Below, one piece after another: positions 7,496 to 10,926 of a stretch of DNA of 10,926 nucleotides (the stretch's first letter is position 1; the number at the start of each line of letters is the position of its first letter). The notes below the pieces were generated by a model. It had not been told where the DNA came from. It did no database searches and saw only the letters and a list, made by a program, of their open reading frames with translations. The DNA is taken from the NCBI GenBank assembly GCA_900128395.1, contig LT649977.1, forward strand, positions 1 through 10,926. Reading direction: 5' to 3'. The translations under genes were made by a program, and so were the position numbers. This stretch comes from Stramenopiles sp. TOSAG23-2. Taxonomy: Eukaryota > Sar.

Positions 7496-8106
7496 TTTTA
7501 TTATTTGTCTTCTTAAAATAATACAAGTACAAAGACGTAATTGTTTATCTTGACGAAAATATGAAAATGTATACCGAACGAAAATATGAAAATGTATATC
7601 GATAAAATAAATTTTATTGTTCTTTAGCTTTTATTATTTGTCTTCTTAAATAATACAAGTACAAAGACGTAATTGTTTATCTTGACAAAAATATGAAAAT
7701 GTATACCGAACGAAAATATGAAAACGTATTATCGATAAAGTAAATTTCTATTGTTCTTTAGCTTTTATTATTTGTCTTCTTAAAATAATACAAGTACAAA
7801 GACGTAATTGTTTATCTTGACGAAAATACAAAAATGTATACCGAACGAAAATATGAAAATGTATATCGATAAAATAAATTTTATTGTTCTTTAGCTTTTA
7901 TTATTTGTCTTCTTAAATAATACAAGTACAAAGACGTAATTGTTTATCTTGACAAAAATATGAAAATGTATATCGAACGAAAATATGAAAATATATTATC
8001 GATAAAGTAAATTTTATTGTTCTTTAGCTTTTATTAAGACGTAATTGTTTATCTTGACAAAAATATGAAAATGTATTATCGATAAAGTAAATTTTTATTG
8101 TTCTTC
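7496..8106. repeat. 133-bp satellite array with alternating A/B monomers
   Basis: Monomers start at 7496, 7629, 7763 and 7896 (periods 133, 134, 133), plus a shortened fifth from 8029. Each contains TTTTATTATTTGTCTTCTTAAA, TACAAGTACAAAGACGTAAT and ATCGATAAA. Monomers 1 and 3 share CTTAAAATAATAC, TTGACGAAAAT and GTATATCGATAAAATAA. Monomers 2 and 4 share CTTAAATAATAC, TTGACAAAAAT and TTATCGATAAAGTAA. The array is therefore A-B-A-B, with a B-type partial fifth unit. Inside each full monomer a 25-bp subrepeat (GAAAATATGAAAATGTATA) occurs twice. The fifth monomer lacks about 30 bp near its start and one subrepeat. No coding potential is seen. Confidence 0.92.
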
Positions 8107-8189
8107 TTTACCTTTTTCTTATAATATTTGTCTTCGTTGCTTGTTTCCATTTTCCCATGGCCGTATCGATTAGGCCAATATATATATAT

Positions 8190-8421
8190 CCCGATGTAAT
8201 TTTTACTGTGCCGGCCAGTCGTAAATTTTCGGTACAAATTTGTTGTTATACTTAAACACTATATTTACCTATCAAACACACAAATTAATCCAAAACTCAA
8301 CCACTCGAAAACCTGAAAACCGATTAATTTGTGTATTTGATAGCTAATATAGTGTTTAAGTATAATAAAAAATTTGTACCGAAAAGTTACGACTGGCCGG
8401 CACAGTAAAAATTATATCGGG
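8190..8421. mobile_element. 232-bp foldback (MITE-like) element
   Basis: The left arm 8190-8290 and right arm 8322-8421 are near-perfect reverse complements (a handful of mismatches and one 1-base gap over about 100 bp), separated by a 31-nt loop. The termini are CCCGAT and ATCGGG. GTGCCGGCCAGTCGTAA, GGTACAAATTT and TATACTTAAACACTATAT occur in both arms. This is the structure of a non-autonomous foldback or MITE element, though a structured RNA hairpin is possible. TA lies just outside the right end, and TA with one extra T lies outside the left end, so a TA target duplication is suggestive only. No coding capacity. Confidence 0.75.
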
Positions 8422-9599
8422 TAATTTCTATATATTTCATGTAAAAATGTGTACCCAAAATGATTTTTTCGTTGGGAGGGGTTCTAAATGTTGACACCTA
8501 CTCGTTTGTAAAAATCACGTTTTAATACTGTATTTATATGCTAATGTAATATAATCACTACTATCCCACTATATTTTGTCAATATATTATACTTTTTACC
8601 AGTATTTGCTAGTATTTTTAAGGACTTTGTATACCAGAAAAGTCCCGGTTAAAATAATGATTGATTTTCAATAGTGTGCCTTGTTATATTTTATTATATA
8701 TAGAATATTGTAGTTGGTAGTATATAAATATATAATTAATAATTACACATTATAGTTGTACTATACTTATTACACTATTACCTGGTAAATCTGGTAAATG
8801 CTTGAATTTTTCTTGTCACAAGATGCGTATTTTGTGCTTTTCGGATAGTATTAGGTAAAATAATTTAATTGTTCAAGTTATTTGTCGTTTTCGTCATTTA
8901 AATAATATAATATTGGTGATTTTTCATATAGATAATTTTCCATTAAAATTTTACTAAAATCAGTGATGTCATTTTTGGAATTTGGATGTCGATATTTTTC
9001 AATAAAAATAACATGTACATATCATTATGGTATTTTACCTTAATAACGCATCATCAAATTTCCCTTGATTACGCAATAAACGAACGCACGCGAACTACAT
9101 GGACATAGCAGGGACTATCAACTGAAACCATTTCCGGATTCGCGCATCATCGTTACGGTATGCACGGTCATAAATGGTGTTATTTATAAGGGTTCTATGG
9201 TGAAATAGAGTCTAGATAACCTAATTTACAACACTATTTTGGGAAAACACGTCACGAACCAGAAATTCCTGAGAAAATCTCAACGAAAATCAACAAAAAG
9301 ACTCTCCATTGGATCGATCATTTACATAAAAAATTTTAACAACAAAAACAAGATATAAAAGTTATTTTATACGTATATCATCGTTGTCGTTGTTTGCTTG
9401 TAATAGTGCATCAAAGAGCTTGTATAATTCTGTATTTTGTTTTTTTAAATTATTATTTTTATTAAATTAGTCATTGATAAAAAAATAATTAATTTTTAAT
9501 TTTATACGATTTTTGTTTATATTTGAAGGATTTGCCGTTATATATATCATATATATCATATCATATCAACAATAATATTATCAATCAATCAAAATCATT
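8422..9599. other. Gene-poor AT-rich region with a less AT-rich island at about 9050-9330
   Basis: No gene of any length is supported. The island at 9050-9330 has richer base composition (CGAACGCACGCGAACTACAT, GGATTCGCGCATCATCG). Its frames are interrupted every 20-30 codons on both strands, so it may be a decayed gene or transposon. Short direct words such as TACCTGGTAAATCTGGTAAAT (8780-8800) are present. No tRNA fold or rRNA similarity was recognised. Confidence 0.4.
9362..9466 (-). other. Short coding-like minus-strand frame
   Basis: Thirty-four sense codons lie between a TAA (9467-9469) and TAA at 9362-9364. The second half reads NTELYKLFDALLQANNDND, which has a helical, protein-like pattern. 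There is no ATG in frame. AATACAG just before could be a splice acceptor, making this a possible last exon or an exon remnant, but I find no upstream exon. Low confidence. Confidence 0.15.
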
Positions 9600-9671
9600 T
9601 ATCATATCGATATATATATATATATATATCATATCAATAATAATATATAATCAAGCAATCAAAAATTCATC
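9600..9671 (+). promoter_or_regulatory. Putative promoter/leader of the fused pyruvate carrier gene
   Basis: An (AT)n run at about 9610-9628 lies some 45-60 bp before the ATG. It is followed by a G-poor leader containing AATCAAGCAATCAAAA, in the same arrangement as the other genes. TATA function is inferred from position only. Confidence 0.35.
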
Positions 9672-10577
9672 ATGTTTTTATCAGTTATGAATCGTTGTAA
9701 AAAAATAATAAATACAAAATCAACATTATTATCACAACAAATGATACGCCGTAAAAATAATAATAAGAAAAAATGGTTTTCCTCATCATCTTCAAAGACA
9801 GTTGCAGAGGAGCCAGTTAAAAAGAAAGGCTATTGGAATTCAGCAGAATTTTGGGGTGGTGCAGGTGCAATCGCTGGTTGGGGTATGACAGGCGCTGCGA
9901 TATACGATGCGACGAAGTTAGGACCAGAAGTGATTTCGATGAATATGACATCGGTTATGTTAGTCTATTCTTCATTATTTGCACGTTGGGCATGGGTAGT
10001 TCAACCACGTAATATTGCATTAGCAGCATGTCACGTATCAAATGTACTTGCACAAACGAATCAAATGCGACGTGCATTGGAACATAAAATAGCAAACGGT
10101 TTCGAAGACGAAGTGAAAGCATTTTTAATGAAAGCTGGTGGGTTTGCAGCTGGTATTGGTGCATTGATTATTGCGGGACCTACATTACAAGCTGGTTTTG
10201 TGAGTGCAAATTTAGGACCAATTTCTGCTGCAAGTGCAGCACCAGCAGGTCCATTTACTGTCCATTTCTGGGCACCAATGTCTAAATGGTTAATAAGCGG
10301 TGCATCGTTTTTAGATTTAGATCGTCCAACGGATAAGGTTAGTCTATCGCAATATACTGCATTGACATTGACAGGTTTTTTCTTTAGTCGATATGCAATG
10401 CTTGTTACACCAATTAATTATTTATTATGTAGTGTGAATATTGCATTGTTTGGTAGTAGTGCATGGCATTTAGGTAGAAAAATTAAAGCAGATTATATTG
10501 ATGAGAAACAGAAACCAACAACAGGAACAGGAACAGCGACAAAGGAAGAGGAGGAGGAGGAGAAGGAAACACATTAA
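9672..10577 (+). CDS. Fused MPC1-MPC2 mitochondrial pyruvate carrier
   Basis: A single-exon 301-residue protein of the mitochondrial inner membrane importing pyruvate into the matrix. Residues 1-45 are rich in Lys, Arg, Ser and Asn with no acidic residue, as in a mitochondrial presequence. Residues 54-138 match MPC1: FWG (60-62), WG (70-71), PEVIS (85-89), VQPRN (110-114) and ACHxxNxxAQ (119-128), with H121 at the place of human MPC1 H84. Residues 191-272 match MPC2: AGPFTVHFWAPMSKW, DxxRPxDKxS (215-224), TGFFFSRY (234-241) and SVN (254-256), with K205 and N256 at the places of MPC2 K49 and N100. The linker 139-190 contains an extra hydrophobic segment (about 152-174), giving a 3+1+3 helix plan. 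The tail is acidic (poly-E 292-297). Separate MPC1 and MPC2 are about 105-130 residues each. There is no stop, frameshift or intron-like sequence between the halves. ATG 9672 is preferred; M6 is an alternative. AATAAA lies 8 bp past the stop. Confidence 0.93.
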   Translation: MFLSVMNRCKKIINTKSTLLSQQMIRRKNNNKKKWFSSSSSKTVAEEPVKKKGYWNSAEFWGGAGAIAGWGMTGAAIYDATKLGPEVISMNMTSVMLVYSSLFARWAWVVQPRNIALAACHVSNVLAQTNQMRRALEHKIANGFEDEVKAFLMKAGGFAAGIGALIIAGPTLQAGFVSANLGPISAASAAPAGPFTVHFWAPMSKWLISGASFLDLDRPTDKVSLSQYTALTLTGFFFSRYAMLVTPINYLLCSVNIALFGSSAWHLGRKIKADYIDEKQKPTTGTGTATKEEEEEEKETH

Positions 10578-10890
10578 ACACACAAATAAAAGAAAGCAGC
10601 AGGAAGGAAATGTTTAAACTTATAATTATATATTATATACCCCGCGCGTAATTAATACGAAATACACCGGTACCAAACATAATTTTTTTAATTTTACAAT
10701 CTCCTCTTTATTTTTCCGTATGCCTACTACTCTTTTCGGCCTTCTTACCACAGACTAATAAAACTATATTAAAACAGAAAATCAATTTAAACAAAACAAG
10801 TAAACCAAACATTTGAAATAAAACAAAAGGCTCTTATCTATATTTATATAATATAAGATATTAAATAGTAATTTTAAACACCAATATATG

Positions 10891-10926
<36 letters not shown>
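10578..10926. other. 3' flank of the carrier gene and AT-rich intergenic DNA
   Basis: AATAAA at 10585-10590 is a candidate polyadenylation signal just after the stop, within purine-rich sequence (AAAGAAAGCAGCAGGAAGGAAATG). The rest is AT-rich, with one CT-rich patch (10700-10750) that would be GA-rich on the minus strand. By analogy with the other 3' ends, that could mark the 3' end of a minus-strand gene beyond the window. No gene is seen. Confidence 0.4.
10893..10926. repeat. (AT)n microsatellite running off the right edge
   Basis: An uninterrupted AT dinucleotide run continues to the last base of the window. Its full length cannot be seen, and the contig may break here. Confidence 0.95.

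Noticed and set aside
7496-8106. CRISPR-like array
   Set aside because: Monomers are contiguous with no unique spacers, the period is 133 bp and the context is eukaryotic.
9180-9230. tRNA-like or other structured RNA in the less AT-rich island
   Set aside because: There is no GGTTCRANNC B-box and no closing acceptor stem, so only composition is suggestive.
9955-10164. Minus-strand frame of 69 codons
   Set aside because: It is the antisense shadow of the MPC1-like half of the fused carrier.
1-10926. Dictyostelium as the source, from AT richness and poly-N
   Set aside because: Poly-N is shared by other AT-rich protists. The TRP-like domain and carrier sequence point elsewhere, so the taxon is left open.

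Overview
This is a eukaryotic nuclear segment from a strongly AT-rich protist. The evidence is one clear spliceosomal intron (GTAAGT...ACAG), TATA-like tracts about 45-70 bp upstream of start codons, poly-asparagine runs from AAT/AAC microsatellites inside coding regions, and purely eukaryotic gene families. The poly-N habit recalls Dictyostelium. The TRP/polycystin-like membrane domain and the carrier sequence feel more like a stramenopile (diatom or oomycete relative). That placement is a guess from memory of families and was not tested.

Layout: (1) 1-880, AT-rich DNA with a possible gene end at the left edge and repeated TTGATAG words. (2) 881-3316 (+), a WDR44/rabphilin-11-like WD40 protein with an N-terminal FFAT-like motif. 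(3) 3754-4596 (-), a coiled-coil/charged-helix protein whose tail carries four acidic LF motifs. (4) 4919-6073 (+), a two-exon alkaline ceramidase with all metal-site residues conserved or conservatively replaced. (5) 6424-7311 (-), the C-terminal membrane domain of a large TRP/polycystin-like protein family, apparently lacking its 5' part. (6) 7496-8106, a 133-bp satellite with alternating A/B monomers. (7) 8190-8421, a 232-bp foldback element with arms of about 100 bp. (8) 8422-9671, gene-poor DNA. (9) 9672-10577 (+), a mitochondrial pyruvate carrier in which an MPC1-like and an MPC2-like subunit are fused into one chain.

The standout is the pyruvate carrier. MPC normally works as an obligate MPC1/MPC2 heterodimer of two small three-helix proteins. 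Here both halves lie in one 301-residue ORF, joined by a linker with an extra hydrophobic segment. The predicted 3+1+3 helix layout is the arrangement SWEET transporters use to keep two three-helix bundles parallel.

The genes form convergent pairs (WDR44-like with coiled-coil; ceramidase with TRP-like) and one divergent pair (coiled-coil and ceramidase). There is no operon. Three products point to membrane biology: WDR44-like at ER-endosome contacts, the coiled-coil protein possibly in endosomal sorting, and ceramidase in ER/Golgi sphingolipid turnover. Shared chromosomal position alone does not make them a pathway. A recurring oddity is a GA-rich stretch on the sense strand at or just after the stop codon of most genes.
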